Assembly (NCBI GenBank): GCA_015847255.1
Contig: JADLZK010007665.1
Span: 744,001 to 808,000 of the forward strand
Reading direction: 5' to 3'
Source of the DNA: Hyparrhenia diplandra
Taxonomy: Eukaryota; Streptophyta; Magnoliopsida; Poales; Poaceae
DNA: 64,000 nucleotides
The notes under the pieces are model-generated. The model ran no database searches and was not told where the DNA came from. It worked only from the letters and a program-made list of their open reading frames with translations. Position numbers and translations under genes: made by a program. Shown here in pieces: positions 21,717 to 32,787 of the stretch. Position 1 is the stretch's first letter. Each line of letters starts with the position of its first letter.

Positions 21717-22583
21717 TCACCCCCTACGTCGCCGATTCGGTCCTTCATTGGCCAAAAATAACCTGTTCTTCTTATTATCCACTTCATTCGGTAAGCGGTG
21801 ATGAGCTCCACACAATCCATCATGCACTTCACTCATCATTCTTTTGGCCTCTTCTGAATCCGGGCATTTAAGCAAAACTCCATCTATAGATTTGTAATAT
21901 AATTGATCATCAAGAAGCACAAATTTAATAGCTTTATACCTGAGTCTTCGAGATACTCTTTGTGATGGATTTTTCAAGTATTCGGTAATTTATTTTCTCC
22001 AATCGGTATTTGTTTTGTTATTACCGAATGCATATATATCCACAAACAAATGCTTCTCGATTCTCCACATACCCAGGATGCACTTTGAGCCAATTTGTTA
22101 GCTTCTCCATTAGATTCCCTAGGAATGTGATGTAGTGTAACAACTTGAAAGTTTTTCAATATTTCTTTACATTCTTCAAAGTATATCCTTAAAATCTCAT
22201 CTTTGCATTAAATGCTCGACCAAGCAATTGTTTGATCACTAATTCTGAATCTCCAAATATCTCAACGGCAATTGCTTGGGCATCTCTCGAGGAAATACAA
22301 ACCCACGAGTAATGCCTCATACTCGGCTTGATTGTTAGTCACGCATTGCTTTATAGGAATAGCATACTCGAAAATTACTCCTTGGGGTGAAACTAGAAAA
22401 AAATACCAACACCACCTCCTTTGTTACATGATGATCCATCAAAAATAATGTCCATGGCATAATATCAACAATTTTAACAAAATCACCATGGTGCTGAGTA
22501 ATAAAATCAGCTATAATTTGCCCTTTAATGGCTTTGGCACTTTCAAATCTCAAATCAAACTCGAGATAAAGCCAAAAACCCAC
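21717..22583 (-). pseudogene. Tat RNase H and integrase zinc-finger region
   Basis: The minus strand shows RNase H motifs in shifting frames: FDGSSCNKGGGVGIF (first catalytic Asp) near 22440 and HIPRESNGEANKLAQ near 22130. The following DQLYYKSIDGVLLKCP and MMSEVHDGLCGAHH form the HHCC zinc-finger start of integrase, and GYFWPMKD near 21740 is the WPTM block. The copia-type LTR insertion follows. RNase H degrades the RNA of RNA-DNA hybrids during reverse transcription. Multiple single-base frame changes. Confidence 0.75.
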
Positions 22584-22777
22584 TTGCCAATTCTACCATT
22601 CAAAATCGGCATCGATAACATGTGTTTAATCACATCAAATTTTGAAACAATTGTACATTCGGCATTTAACAAATAGTGCCGAAGTTTGGTACATGAGTAA
22701 TAGACACATAAACAAAGTTGCTCTATAGCCGAATATCTTGTCTCTCGGATCTAACATCCTCCGGCTTAAATATGCTA

Positions 22778-24002
22778 TTACTCTTTCCTTTCCTTGATAC
22801 TCTTGCATGAGGGCCGATCCAATAGTTTGGTTATCGGGTGCGCCACGTACAACTTGAAAGGCTTGTCAAGGCGAGGAGGTACCAAAACGGGTGGTGCCTT
22901 CATGTATTCCTTGATTTCATCGAGAGCCTTTTGTTGTACGTCACTCCATGGAGAGAATGGAGAGAATGGCAATACTCACTTTCGGATAAATTAGATATGA
23001 ATCTTCTCACAAAATTAATCTTTCCGAGCAATGATCGTAATTCGAGTTAAATTTGTTGGTGGAACCACTTTATCAATAGCTTCCATGCTTTTCTTTCCAA
23101 CTTCGATCCCTCCTTTGTGAACCAAAAACCCAAAAATTCACCGGCCCGAAACTCCAAAGGCACACTTATTTGGATTCATCTTTAATCCATGCTTTCTAGT
23201 GCACTCTAAGGTCTTCTTTAAATCGGCCAAATGTATTTCATAACTCCCGGATTTGACAACCACATCATCTATATAAATTTCTACAATCTTACCGATCAAC
23301 TCATGGAATATATAATTCATGGCTCTCGATAGGTTGCACCGGCATTCTTCAAACCAAATGTCATCACTACCCATTCAAATAAGCCCGATATGCCCGGGGC
23401 ATCTAAAAGCGATTTTTGACACATCTTTGGTTGCCATGAATATTTGGTTATATCCGGCATTGCCATCCATAAAACTGATTACTTCATGACCAAATTTGCA
23501 TCAACGACAAATCAGCAATCGGCATTGGATATCCATCCATAGGAGTAGCCTTGTTGAGGTCTCTGAAATCTATACAAACACTCATCTTCCCATTTTTCTT
23601 GTAAACAAGAACTATATTGGAAATCCATTCTGCATATCTACATGGCCGAATAAAGTTTGCTTCTAATAATCTTTCAATTTCTTTCTTTACATCGGCCAAT
23701 ACCTCATCCTTGTATATCTTGCGAGGAGGTTGTTTATATGGTTTATAACCGGCTTTTAATCGGTAACTCATGTTCAACAATTTCTGATCCGGACCGGGCA
23801 TCTCGGAGTAATCCCATGCAAAACAATCTTTGTATTCTTTTAACAATTTCACTAACTCCTGTCTGAATCCGGGATCTAAGTTAGCACTGATATATGTCGG
23901 CCTCGGTTTGTCTCCATTTCCAATGTCCACTTCTTCTAATTTATCAGCCGACATAAATCCCCGTCCTAACTTTCCCTTGATACCATCAATGGGATTACCC
24001 AT
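22778..24002 (-). pseudogene. Tat reverse transcriptase
   Basis: The N-terminal part (24002-23484) has FAWDYSEMPGPD, LEANFIRPCRYAEWISN and CIDFRDLNKATPMDGYPMP, standard RT fingers and palm of the Tat lineage. The active site YIDDVVVKS lies near 23261-23280, followed by HGLKMNPNKCAFGV. The thumb and connection region includes SDVQQKALDEIKEYMKAPPV (22970-22800). Between 23484 and 23374 the frame shifts, and the FLDGNAGYNQ-type palm motif is split. As read the ORF is not continuous. Confidence 0.85.
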
Positions 24003-24532
24003 TAAATTTTAAAATTTGGGCGATTGCTTGTATCGGCCGTTGGTCTCGGTCTCGAGGATTGATTTGGACCTTCCTCCCATTCCTTTCGAGGAGAAGCAAT
24101 CAACTCCATCATACTCCCAAAAGCCAATTCGGCACTAGCCACACTTACCGAATCATCGGCATATACTATCTCAATGTCTTCAGCAATCCACTGGATTAAA
24201 AATTGATGCATTGTGGAAGGAATGCAACAATTAGCATGGATCCAATCTCTACCAAGAAGCAAGCTATATGCCCCCTTGCCATCAATGACAAAGAATGTTG
24301 TGATCAATGTCTTGGATCCAATCATCAATTCCACATGTATAGCTCCCTTTGTATCTGATGGATTCCCAGCAAAATCTCTAAGCACCATATCTGTCTTGAG
24401 GAGATCCTCATTATTAAAGCCCAGCTTTCTAAATGTGGTATATGGCATGACATTGATTGCAGCTCCACCATCTACAAACATTTTTCCAAGGGGTTTTCCA
24501 TTAACATACCCCTTTAAATAGAGTGGCTTCAA
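24002..24532 (-). pseudogene. Tat aspartic protease
   Basis: MKPLYLKGYVNGKPLGKMFV is followed by DGGAAINVMPYTTF, the Tat-type active site, and then DGKGAYSLLLGRDWIHANCC, the LLGRDW flap-to-C-terminal motif. The protease would cut the Gag-Pol polyprotein. The frame is open for 176 codons, the best-preserved domain of this Tat copy, and ends just before the RT frame. Charged linker residues follow the domain. Confidence 0.85.
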
Positions 24533-25010
24533 ATGTCATTTTTATTGGTGGCCTATGGAAAAAGCGCTTGTTTAGACGAGTACCAATTTGTCTTTGCCAA
24601 CTCTGCAAATTCAGTCTCATCAAAATCAGAATACACCTCATCCTGATTGCTTTGTCCCTCAGGAGCCCAAATTCTGATGGAAGGAAAAAAGTCATAGCCA
24701 CATCAGCCGATGGTTTTTTCTCATTCGGCTTCTTAGGACGCCATACTTGCCCTTTCTTTTTAGCGGCATCTTTGAGTTCCCGATTCCTCAATCTTTGAAC
24801 TCTCCTTTTCTCGACTTTTCACGAGACACGGAGGGCACCACCGACCCTTTTGCCATATATACTTAGATTCATAGCTTTTCTTCTACGTAACCATTATCAT
24901 GGTTCCACTCCTCTTCGGCATATCTTTTTCTTTGCCGATTGTCGATTTATTTTTAAGCGCCCGATCATCCTCACGGATATTGAACTCCAAGTCTTTCTTG
25001 GATGGGACGG
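24501..25010 (-). pseudogene. Tat gag-protease linker, 3' side of the Tekay insertion
   Basis: Continuation of the Tat gag-pol frame after the Tekay insertion: VPSKKDLEFNIREDDRALK near 25000-24950 and RELKDAAKKKGQVWRPKK with KKPSADVAMTFFLP near 24770-24690. The upstream half resumes at 40478. The lysine-rich stretch is typical of the region between nucleocapsid and protease in Tat. No zinc knuckle was recognised here. Confidence 0.6.
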
Positions 25011-28000
25011 TATTGACAGAGTCGACCAATTTATAAGAAATCAAGTATAATTCGCAATTACCGAAGCAATCTTGATCTACACTTGAGTCCATATAAACCG
25101 GTATTCCGGAAATCTCGAGTGATTTCAAACTCATCAACAATACAACAGGGATCGTTGAGCTCAGTAGTTAAAATCGCGGTATCTCAAACCAAATTCAATA
25201 TATATTAATCGAGTCGCGATGTACACATTTATTTCAAAAGTAATTCAGAGTGCGGAAACAATAGCTTTCGAAAAGCAAAGTAATTGTACAGCGGAAATAA
25301 AATAGGATAGTGCCAACATGATATCACCCCCTGTAATAAGCATGAGACTGGAATATAGAGACCGCCATGCCCTAGGCATTAATCTTCAAGCACAAGCACA
25401 TCACATCTGGATCAATTCATGCTAGACGGATCACCTGCAACATCGGGGAATTAACCCGTGAGTACTCAATTGTACTCCGCAAGACTTACCCGTCTTAAAC
25501 CAGAAAATAAGGAAAAGACTCCAAGGATTATGCTTGGCTTTATCTCGAGTCGGGTCGACTCACATTTAATCTCGAAAATAAAGTTGATTAGTGCGCCTAC
25601 ACATACTACTTAGATTCTTCCAAGTTAAAAGATTATTATTATATACATAACCATAGATCCTGTATAGCCAAGATTAAAACATATGCTCGGTGATATATAA
25701 ATAACAAGTATAAGTAACTTGATCAACATTTTAACATCACCGTTTTGCATGAATAAGATAACCATTATTGTGATATTAAGACTACAGTGCCGCGGACGCA
25801 TCCCGGGTTCTCACTATCCAGGAGAGATGGCGATTCGAATCGATTGCAAACCAGCTGGCGAATACCCTGTCATAAACCAGGCCTACTAGATCATAGGCAG
25901 GACCCGATCACTCCCAAGATGCTAGGGGACGTAAAGTCTCGGACCTGTCGGCAACCCCCTCCTCTCGGGTACCAAGTGAGCGTGCAACGAGACCGACATC
26001 ATCGTGCGCATCTTCTTGTACCCAATCAAACCCCTCTTACCACGCCTAGGAGGGACGTTAAGCGTACAGGTACCGGCCCCTAACATTCTCACGAGCTTCG
26101 TGGCTCACGACCCGGCGGAGCCTACTATATGAACAGGTACGTTCAACTTCCGACCACATTCCGGCAAAGTACGAGTCCTTAATCGATTGGATGGAAAGAC
26201 CACAATATCCATCCAATCTCACATGTTTTATTAGCCCATTTCTCAGCAGCAGCTTGTTAACCACCAACGTGATTAACCCAACAACAAACCTCACAAGTGA
26301 CCGGAATCACTGTCTACTGCAACCATGATAGCTGAGCATTTATTTAACCTAGACTCCGCTAATAGGATAGGACAACTTCAGCAAGGATATATGTGCATCA
26401 ACGGTTTCAATCACTTCCTATACTTAATGCAACATGTATAAAAAGGACTCAACAATTTAATTGAGAAAGCATAGGTAAGTTCAGCATGCGCCGGGGCTTG
26501 CCTTCAGAATAGAAGCAGGAAGAAGTTAAGATCTTCGGGAAGCGGGAGTCACGGTCCTCCTTCTCCGATGGGGTCTTTTTGGCTGCACTCGGGACGATGA
26601 AGGTTGACTCCCTGCTCCTTGATCTCCTCCCGAACTAACTCCTCCGATCCCGAGATGATGCATGCATATGCAAGGATTAATATTGCGAATGCATAGAAAC
26701 ATGCCTGAATATAAATAAAGTGAATGATGGATGAATGCATTATGATGAATGATACTAGTAAGTGGATATCTCTTCCGCAGAAACATAAATATAACTACTC
26801 AAGAAACCCTAATCATTTACATAAAGCAAAACATCCTATTTCACTAAATGCTGAAAATGGCAGCTAGACATCTGTTACTAAAACAGTCACACAGGGAGTT
26901 CTATAACTCCAAATACAGCAAACGAACACTTGTTGGAAAGCTAACGAAATTATCTACAAAACACTCCATATTACCCTGACCTGGTTCTAACATCTACAGC
27001 TTCGAAAACAGCAAAAACAGAGACTCTGTTTTCACCTAACAAGCAACATGCAACACCCATAACTTGTAAACTAAACATGCAACTCTACTCAAACTTGAAC
27101 AGCAAGTAAAACAAGTCATAATCTACCAAATAAACCTACTGGTCAAGCCAAGAGATAAACTAAAGCACATGAAATGACATTCCCTAAATAAACACTACAC
27201 ATGCACATATAAAAAATGCAAGGCTAAAACTATACTAGTTTAATAAAAACATGCAACCAGCAAACTAACCACACTAACAGGTCCTTATTATCATAAGAAC
27301 AAACAATAAAATTACCAACACATAATATTCTAATATAAACATGCATTTCTAAGCTAATTTCCATGCAACTTAAATATGATAAACATGCAACCACCTTATA
27401 AAATTCTACAAAAATTACCAGAGCATCCTACTGGTCTAACATATCTACCATAAAAATTCCATAGCAAGAACATGCATATTCTGTTCTACACAAAAATATC
27501 ATGGTAACACTAAAACTAAGCATGAAAATACTTTGTACTATGAAATGCATGAAACTGCCTAACCATGAACATTAAAAGCTTCATAACAGTAACAAAAGCA
27601 TGTACAAAAAGTAGCATGGCAAAAACCCTAGTAATTATTTTTCTATGAATTTCCTAATAAAGCATGGTAAATAGCACATAAATAGAAAATCACACTTCTA
27701 CCACAGAACATAGCATGTCTAATATTTTTCATGCACTCTACATGCAAAAACATGAACATTTCATACAGGCACTACTATTTTATCATGCACCAAGAATTAT
27801 CTAAGCATTTCCTCTATTTTCATGGCAATAAAGCAATAAATCTAAATAAATATCAAAACTACCAGAAAAACCTAATCTCATAATTTTCTACTGCAGATCT
27901 ACTCACAAGGATCACAGCAAAATTTGTCCCATGCAAAGCCGAGCTAAAACGAGAAAGATATGGATTTTGCAAGATAAACAAACATCTTTGAAAATGGATT

Positions 28001-29779
28001 AATCGAATTAAATAACCGGGCCGACGCTGGTCCCACGAGTCGATGACCGAGCAGGGGGACGGGCGGCTGCTCCGGCGGATCTTCGCCGGGCGTTCATCCT
28101 CTGGCGAAACCAAGCACACCTACGGGCTCACGGTGACGAGATCTATCGATCCATGTGCTTACCCGAGCCATCGTGGACTCCAGCAAGGGAAGGGGCGGCG
28201 GGCGGCGATGGCGGCGGTCGGCGGCGCCCGCCGGGTCCGGCGAGGGCGTGGTCCGGCGAGGTGCGCGCCGCGAGGTTCGGTCGTCCCAGGCGATGCCAAG
28301 GCACCAGCGGTTGACAGGTTTTCGGTTGGGGACGATGTTCGACGACGACGGACCTCGGCGGCGCCCGCGGACAGGGGCTGGGCGTCGTCACGGTCCGGCC
28401 AAACGGAAACACCGGGGGCTCGATTCGCCCTAGCACGAGACACTACACCACATCGGGAGAACGAACGTGGGTTAGTTCGAGGAAAATCGCCACGAAGGCC
28501 ACGGCGGCGGCGAGCACGCCGGCGGCGGCGGACATGGCGGGCGCCCACGCGCGGCGCACGGGCGGCGACGCGACGCTCCGTGAGCTTGGACCAAGAACGA
28601 CTCAACCGGCTAGGGGTACTACCCCGCAGGGCTTCAAAGGCGAACATGGGACGCACGCTAGGACGGCAGATCAGGTCGGGGTTGGGCTCGCGACGGAGGC
28701 CCGGCGATGTTGCCGGGCGTTTTCCGGCTGGCGCGCGGCGTAAAACGCCGATTTGGCTCCGCTTTGCTCGGTTCGGTGCTCTAGCGGGTCGGGGGATGGT
28801 GGGGATAGGAGCGAAGCCGGCGATGAGCTGGAACAGCAGGGGATGTGGCGGTGGTGGTGCTCGACGGTGGCGGCGCCGATGGCGCCGCGGCGGCGTTCCG
28901 GCTGCCGTTCGTTGGTTTGCGGGCAAAAGGGAAAGGAGGGCAGGGCGGTGGCGTGTGAAGCCGGGGACTCGGTTTCCCTTCTTTACCAAGACACGAGCGG
29001 CGCTGGGTCGGAGGGTCGGAGGGACGCGGACACGCGGCGCGGGCGGCGGGTCGCGGTGGCGGCGTGACGGTGGCCCCGTGTCGGCAAAGGGATGGCCGGC
29101 GGCCCGGTTTTCTCCTCCTCCTTCTTTGTTTTTGCTAAATACCTTGAGATCCGTGCAGAACTAGCCAAAACTCCAATTGAAGAAAATGTTCGTCTCGAAA
29201 TTCTCGAGCAAAACACATATATCAACTTTCATCTAGTTTGGCTCGGATTAGAAACTACGGATACCCGAAGCGTAACTACTCAGACTCAACGAAACCCTAA
29301 TTCGCTCCGATTTCAAACGAACTTGGACTTTTCGACGTGATCCACTCAAAATCACACAACCGGCCAATGACAACTTTTGTTCTACACAAAATTATCTACC
29401 AAAGTCGTGAAGAGTGCACCCGCATGCAAGGTCTCTAGCTAGGGCTTTTTCGGACAAAACCGGATAATCATTCCGAAAGTCAAACGAGGTCAAATCAAAT
29501 CACACTATCATTATAAAATCTAATTAGCAAACATGCCCAACATGAAATATGCTCTAACACCTTCCCTAGACATCACCGAGAATAAATAAGCATTAAACAT
29601 TTAAATATGCAAACATTTCATACATGAACCGACGAGGCAAGCATAATCAAGCAAAATGAATGCATTTAAATAAACAAATGACACCTACCATTTCATGTGC
29701 ATAAATGCATGCAACTAAATGATGATTATGCCCATGAAATGCAGATGCTAATGACATGATTAAGACCAGTGGTGTTACA
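25011..29779 (-). mobile_element. 3' LTR of the Tekay element
   Basis: The right end GGTGTTACA (TGTAACACC on the element strand) abuts the PPT. The left end is near 25011-25014, where TTGACAGAG stands for the TGTAACAGAG of the other copy. The LTR has an AT-rich part, a GC-rich part (28020-29100) and AT-rich sequence again. Long frames in the GC-rich part (for example plus 28043-29164 and minus 28159-28989) overlap on both strands and are broken in the sister LTR, so they are not genes. Identity with the other LTR is very high outside homopolymers and CG/CAG spots. Confidence 0.9.
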
Positions 29780-29793
29780 AATCTACCCCCTTA
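29780..29793 (-). promoter_or_regulatory. Polypurine tract of the Tekay element
   Basis: On the element strand TTAAGGGGGTAGATT directly precedes the LTR start TGTAACACC. Confidence 0.85.
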
Positions 29794-30150
29794 AGAAAAT
29801 CTCGTCCCGAGATTTGGTGGTACTAACCGTTCGTTAGAAAATACGGGGTAAACTTCTCGAAGATACTCCTCTGTTTCCCATGTAGCATCCTTCTCCCCAT
29901 GATTACTCCATAGGATCTTGTACAACTTCAGCATCTTGTTGCGAGTTGCCCTTTCTTTAGTGTCTAGTATTTGAATTGGTCTTTCAAAATAAGTCAGGTC
30001 CTTGTCAACTTCAATATTTCTAACCGAAATGCGGTCTTCAGGCACTCTCAACCACTTCTTCAATTGAGACACATGGAATACAAAGAAAGATTGATCCCAA
30101 TTCATTCGGTAGTCAGAATCGGTAGGCCACTTTTCCTTTTTTAGCAACAA
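29791..30150 (-). CDS. Tekay integrase C-terminus with chromodomain
   Basis: The frame contains FFVFHVSQLKKW, the end of the integrase C-terminal domain, followed by RPIQILDTKERATRNKMLKL and YKILWSNHGEKDATWETEEY, which is the chromodomain (aromatic Y and W cage positions visible). It ends NLGTRFS and a stop at 29791. Chromodomains in these elements bind histone marks and steer integration to heterochromatin. It is part of one polyprotein with the integrase upstream; the break at 30150 is probably a frameshift rather than a start codon. Confidence 0.85.
   Translation of the reverse strand: MLLKKEKWPTDSDYRMNWDQSFFVFHVSQLKKWLRVPEDRISVRNIEVDKDLTYFERPIQILDTKERATRNKMLKLYKILWSNHGEKDATWETEEYLREVYPVFSNERLVPPNLGTRFS
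29797..29815 (-). promoter_or_regulatory. PPT-proximal hairpin, Tekay element
   Basis: On the element strand AAATCTCG GGA CGAGATTT forms a perfect 8-bp stem with a 3-base loop, 4 bases upstream of the PPT. It overlaps the last codons of pol (peptide NLGTRFS then stop), so part of the conservation could be protein-driven. The sister element at 61029-61048 has GAATCTCG GGGA CGAGATTC, a compensatory outer-pair change. Confidence 0.7.
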
Positions 30151-30332
30151 TACGATATGGACCTACAAATCTAGGTGCTAACTTTCTTTTAACTCCAAAG
30201 CGTTGTACCTTCTTCATCGGTGACACTTTAAGATACACAAAATCACCGACTCTAAATTCCAAGAAATCCCGACGCTTGTCAAGATATCTTTTTCGCGTGC
30301 TTGAGCCGCAACTATATGTTTCTCAGACCGTT

Positions 30333-31223
30333 CTAACCTTCATTCGCTTCATCAATGAGGTCAATACCATAGTAGGTTCTATCTCCTGTTTCAACCCAAT
30401 TCGAAGGTGTTCTACACTTTCTACCATATAGGGCTTCAAAGGGAGCCATCTTGAGGCTTGCTTGATAACTGTTATTGTAGGTGAACTCTGCATATGGTAA
30501 CCATTTATCCCATGGGCCTTTAGCAGATAACACACATGCTCTCAGCATGTCTTCTAAAACCAGATTTACTTGTTCTATTTGTCCGTGGTTCGCGGTTGGC
30601 ATCTTTGAGCTACGAAGTAATTTTGTGTCTAAGGCTTTCTGTAGGCACTCCCAAAATTTATCGGTCCACTTTGATCCTCGGTCAGACACTATGCTCTTGG
30701 GTAACCCATGCAGATGAACTACCTGAGAAATGTAGATCTCTACGTACTGATGTGGTTCATAACTAATGTTGATTGGGATAAAATGCGCCGCTTTGGTCGG
30801 TCTATCCACAATTACCCAAATAGTATCAAATCCTTGCGGGGTACGTGGAAGTCCAACGATGAGATCCATAGTGATGTTATCCCATTTTCCATCGAGGTGG
30901 GCAAAGGTTGTAGCAATCCGGCAGGTTTCATGTGAATGGCCTTGACTCTACAACAGCTTGTCACACTTTGCTACATGAGCTGCAATTTCTTTCCTCATCT
31001 TGGTCCACCAAAAACGTGACTTCAATTCTCTATACATCTTGTTGCTGCCGGGATGATTAGATAAAGTAGATGAATGCGCTTCTGTCAAGATCTGATCTCT
31101 GAGTTCCTTATCCTTGGGTACCACAAGACGATTATCGTACCATAAAATACCATTCTCATCAATCCTAAAGTGTTCACTTGGTGTCTTCTCGAGTTTTCTT
31201 CTTGATGAAGGAGATACCTTCAT
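30333..31223 (-). CDS. Tekay integrase, zinc-binding and catalytic core
   Basis: The N-terminal HHCC domain is visible as ILTEAHSSTLSNHPGSNKMY and WWTKMRKEIAAHVAKC (31140-30960). The catalytic core follows: MDLIVGLPRTPQGFDT (first Asp), PKSIVSDRGSKWTDKFWEC (second Asp), and NHGQIEQVNLVLEDML, which holds the third acidic residue (Glu) in a DGQTERVNQ-like motif changed at several positions. PYAEFTYNNSYQASLKMAPF and ALYGRKCRTP complete the core. One frame break separates zinc finger from core near 30948-30869. Part of the pol polyprotein. Confidence 0.85.
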
Positions 31224-32003
31224 CTGATTTCTGCCCTTCCATGATCCTCCTTTCCAGAGATTTTTGCACTTGGATGTTATGCAAAATTGTAGGGTGCATT
31301 AAATTGAACTTCTCTTCTGGCAATTGTCGCACAATAATACAATATGCCTTTTGGCTCAATTCATCTACAACAACATTTGGTTTGCCTGAATGGTGATGTA
31401 CCTCCAAATTATAATCCTTAATTAACTCCAACCATCTTCTTTGTCTCATGCTCAACTGATCTTGAGTGAATATATATTTTAGGCTCTTATCATCCGTGTA
31501 AACATGGCACTTATTTCAAGCAGATAATGACGCCAGATCTTCAGGGCATGCACAACGGCTGCTAATTCCAAATCATGTGCCGGATAGTTCACTTCGTGTT
31601 TGCGTAACTGTCGTGATGCATAGGCAATCACTCTACCTCCTTGCATGAGTACACACCCAAGACCTGTACTACATGCATCGCAAAACACATCAAAAGGTTT
31701 CTCAATATCCGGTTGTGCAAGCACTGGAGCGGTTGTTAACAACTCTCGTAATGTATGGAAAGCTGTCTCACACTCCGGTGTCCACACAAACTTCTCATCT
31801 TTCTGCAATAATCTTGTCATGGGTTTGGCAATCTTAGAAAAGTCAGGTATAAATCGACGATAATACCCGGCTAAACCAAGAAAACTCCGATCTACGAATG
31901 CAGGTCGGCGCCCTCCAATCCATGACTTCTTGAACTTTGCTTGGATCCACTGAAATTCCATCTTCGATAAGACGTGTCCAAGAAATTGCACCTTCTTCAC
32001 CAA
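31174..32003 (-). CDS. Tekay RT connection and RNase H
   Basis: VQFLGHVLSKMEFQW and LGLAGYYRRFIPDFSKIAK are the RT thumb and connection. PFDVFCDACSTGLGCVLMQ carries the first RNase H Asp, and NYPAHDLELAAVVHALKIWR the Glu motif. RRWLELIKDYNLEVHHHSGK and NVVVDELSQKA, just downstream in another frame, are the C-terminal RNase H motifs with the final Asp. A frameshift lies near 31479-31455. Normal for a chromovirus pol apart from that. Confidence 0.85.
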
Positions 32004-32554
32004 AACTCACATTTGCTAAACTTAGCATAAAGCTTATGTTCTCTGAGCCTGGCTAACACTATTCTGAGATGCGCTGCATGGTCTTCTTCGTTCATTGAAT
32101 ATACCAAAATGTCATCGATAAACACGACCACGAATTTGTCTAATTCGGGCATGAATACCGAATTCATTAGGCACATAAAATGAGCTGGAGCATTTGTCAA
32201 GCCAAAGGACATGACAAGGTACTCGTACAACCCATATTTCATTGTGAAAGCAGTCTTTGGAATATCTTGTGGCCTAATCTTGATCTGATGGTAGCCTGAA
32301 CGAAGATCTATCTTGGAGAAAACCTTAGCCTTGGACAACTGATCAAAGAGAATGTCAATGCGTGGCAAAGGATATTTGTTCTTAACTGTCACCGCATTGA
32401 GTGGTCGGTAGTCCACACACATCCTCAAAGATTGGTCCTTCTTCTTCACGAAAAGAGCAGGGCATCCCCATGGTGATGAACTTGGTCTAATCAAACCCTT
32501 GTCTAACAACTCTTGGATCTGAACCTTTAACTCGGCCAACTGATGAGGCGGCAT
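31997..32554 (-). CDS. Tekay reverse transcriptase
   Basis: An uninterrupted 185-codon frame with all RT motifs: LLDKGLIRPSSSPWGCPALF, MCVDYRPLNAVTVKNKYPLP, FSKIDLRSGYHQIKI (first Asp), YLVMSFGLTNAPAHFMCLMN and the active site VVFIDDILVYS, followed by HKLYAKFSKCEFW. It copies the element RNA into cDNA. The frame opens before a methionine, as expected inside a polyprotein, and shifts at 32000 into the thumb region. Confidence 0.9.
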   Translation of the reverse strand: MPPHQLAELKVQIQELLDKGLIRPSSSPWGCPALFVKKKDQSLRMCVDYRPLNAVTVKNKYPLPRIDILFDQLSKAKVFSKIDLRSGYHQIKIRPQDIPKTAFTMKYGLYEYLVMSFGLTNAPAHFMCLMNSVFMPELDKFVVVFIDDILVYSMNEEDHAAHLRIVLARLREHKLYAKFSKCEFW

Positions 32555-32787
32555 TCTGTAGGGCCTTCTGGAGATTGGCGCTGTTCCAGGTAAAAGCTCT
32601 ATGGCAAACTCTACATCTCGGTGGTGGTAAACCTGGTAAGTCTTCGGAAAAACATCGGGAACTCACATACCATTGGTATGTCCGAAATACCGGTGACTCA
32701 GAGCGGAGACACGCATTTTAAATTAGGTGTTTGGGGAAGAATGATCGATGCTCCTTTCCATCACGGGGATCTTTCAAAAGGATTACC

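Larger units (their letters stand above)
19806..21727 (+). mobile_element. Copia-type (Sirevirus-like) LTR inserted in Tat pol
   Basis: Tat integrase coding is interrupted between 19.80 and 21.72 kb. The inserted block ends with CCCATTCACCCCCTAC, the ATTCACCCCC end typical of many copia LTRs, and contains a dense array of CGGACGGTCCGG-like palindromes that I associate with grass Sirevirus LTRs. No PBS, PPT or copia protein is present, so it looks like a solo LTR in plus orientation. The left boundary and target duplication are not resolved; TGTGATG near 19831 and TGTCAACAG near 19846 are candidate starts. Confidence 0.5.

Noticed and set aside
22488..25050. Plus-strand frames over Tat protease, RT and RNase H
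   Set aside because: They are antisense shadows of well-recognised minus-strand pol domains.
28043..29164. 373-codon plus-strand frame (and 276-codon minus-strand frame) in the GC-rich part of the Tekay LTR
   Set aside because: Both strands are open at once, composition is Arg/Gly/Ala-rich with no domain, and the sister LTR at 38751-39780 breaks the frames; it is an effect of GC-rich sequence.
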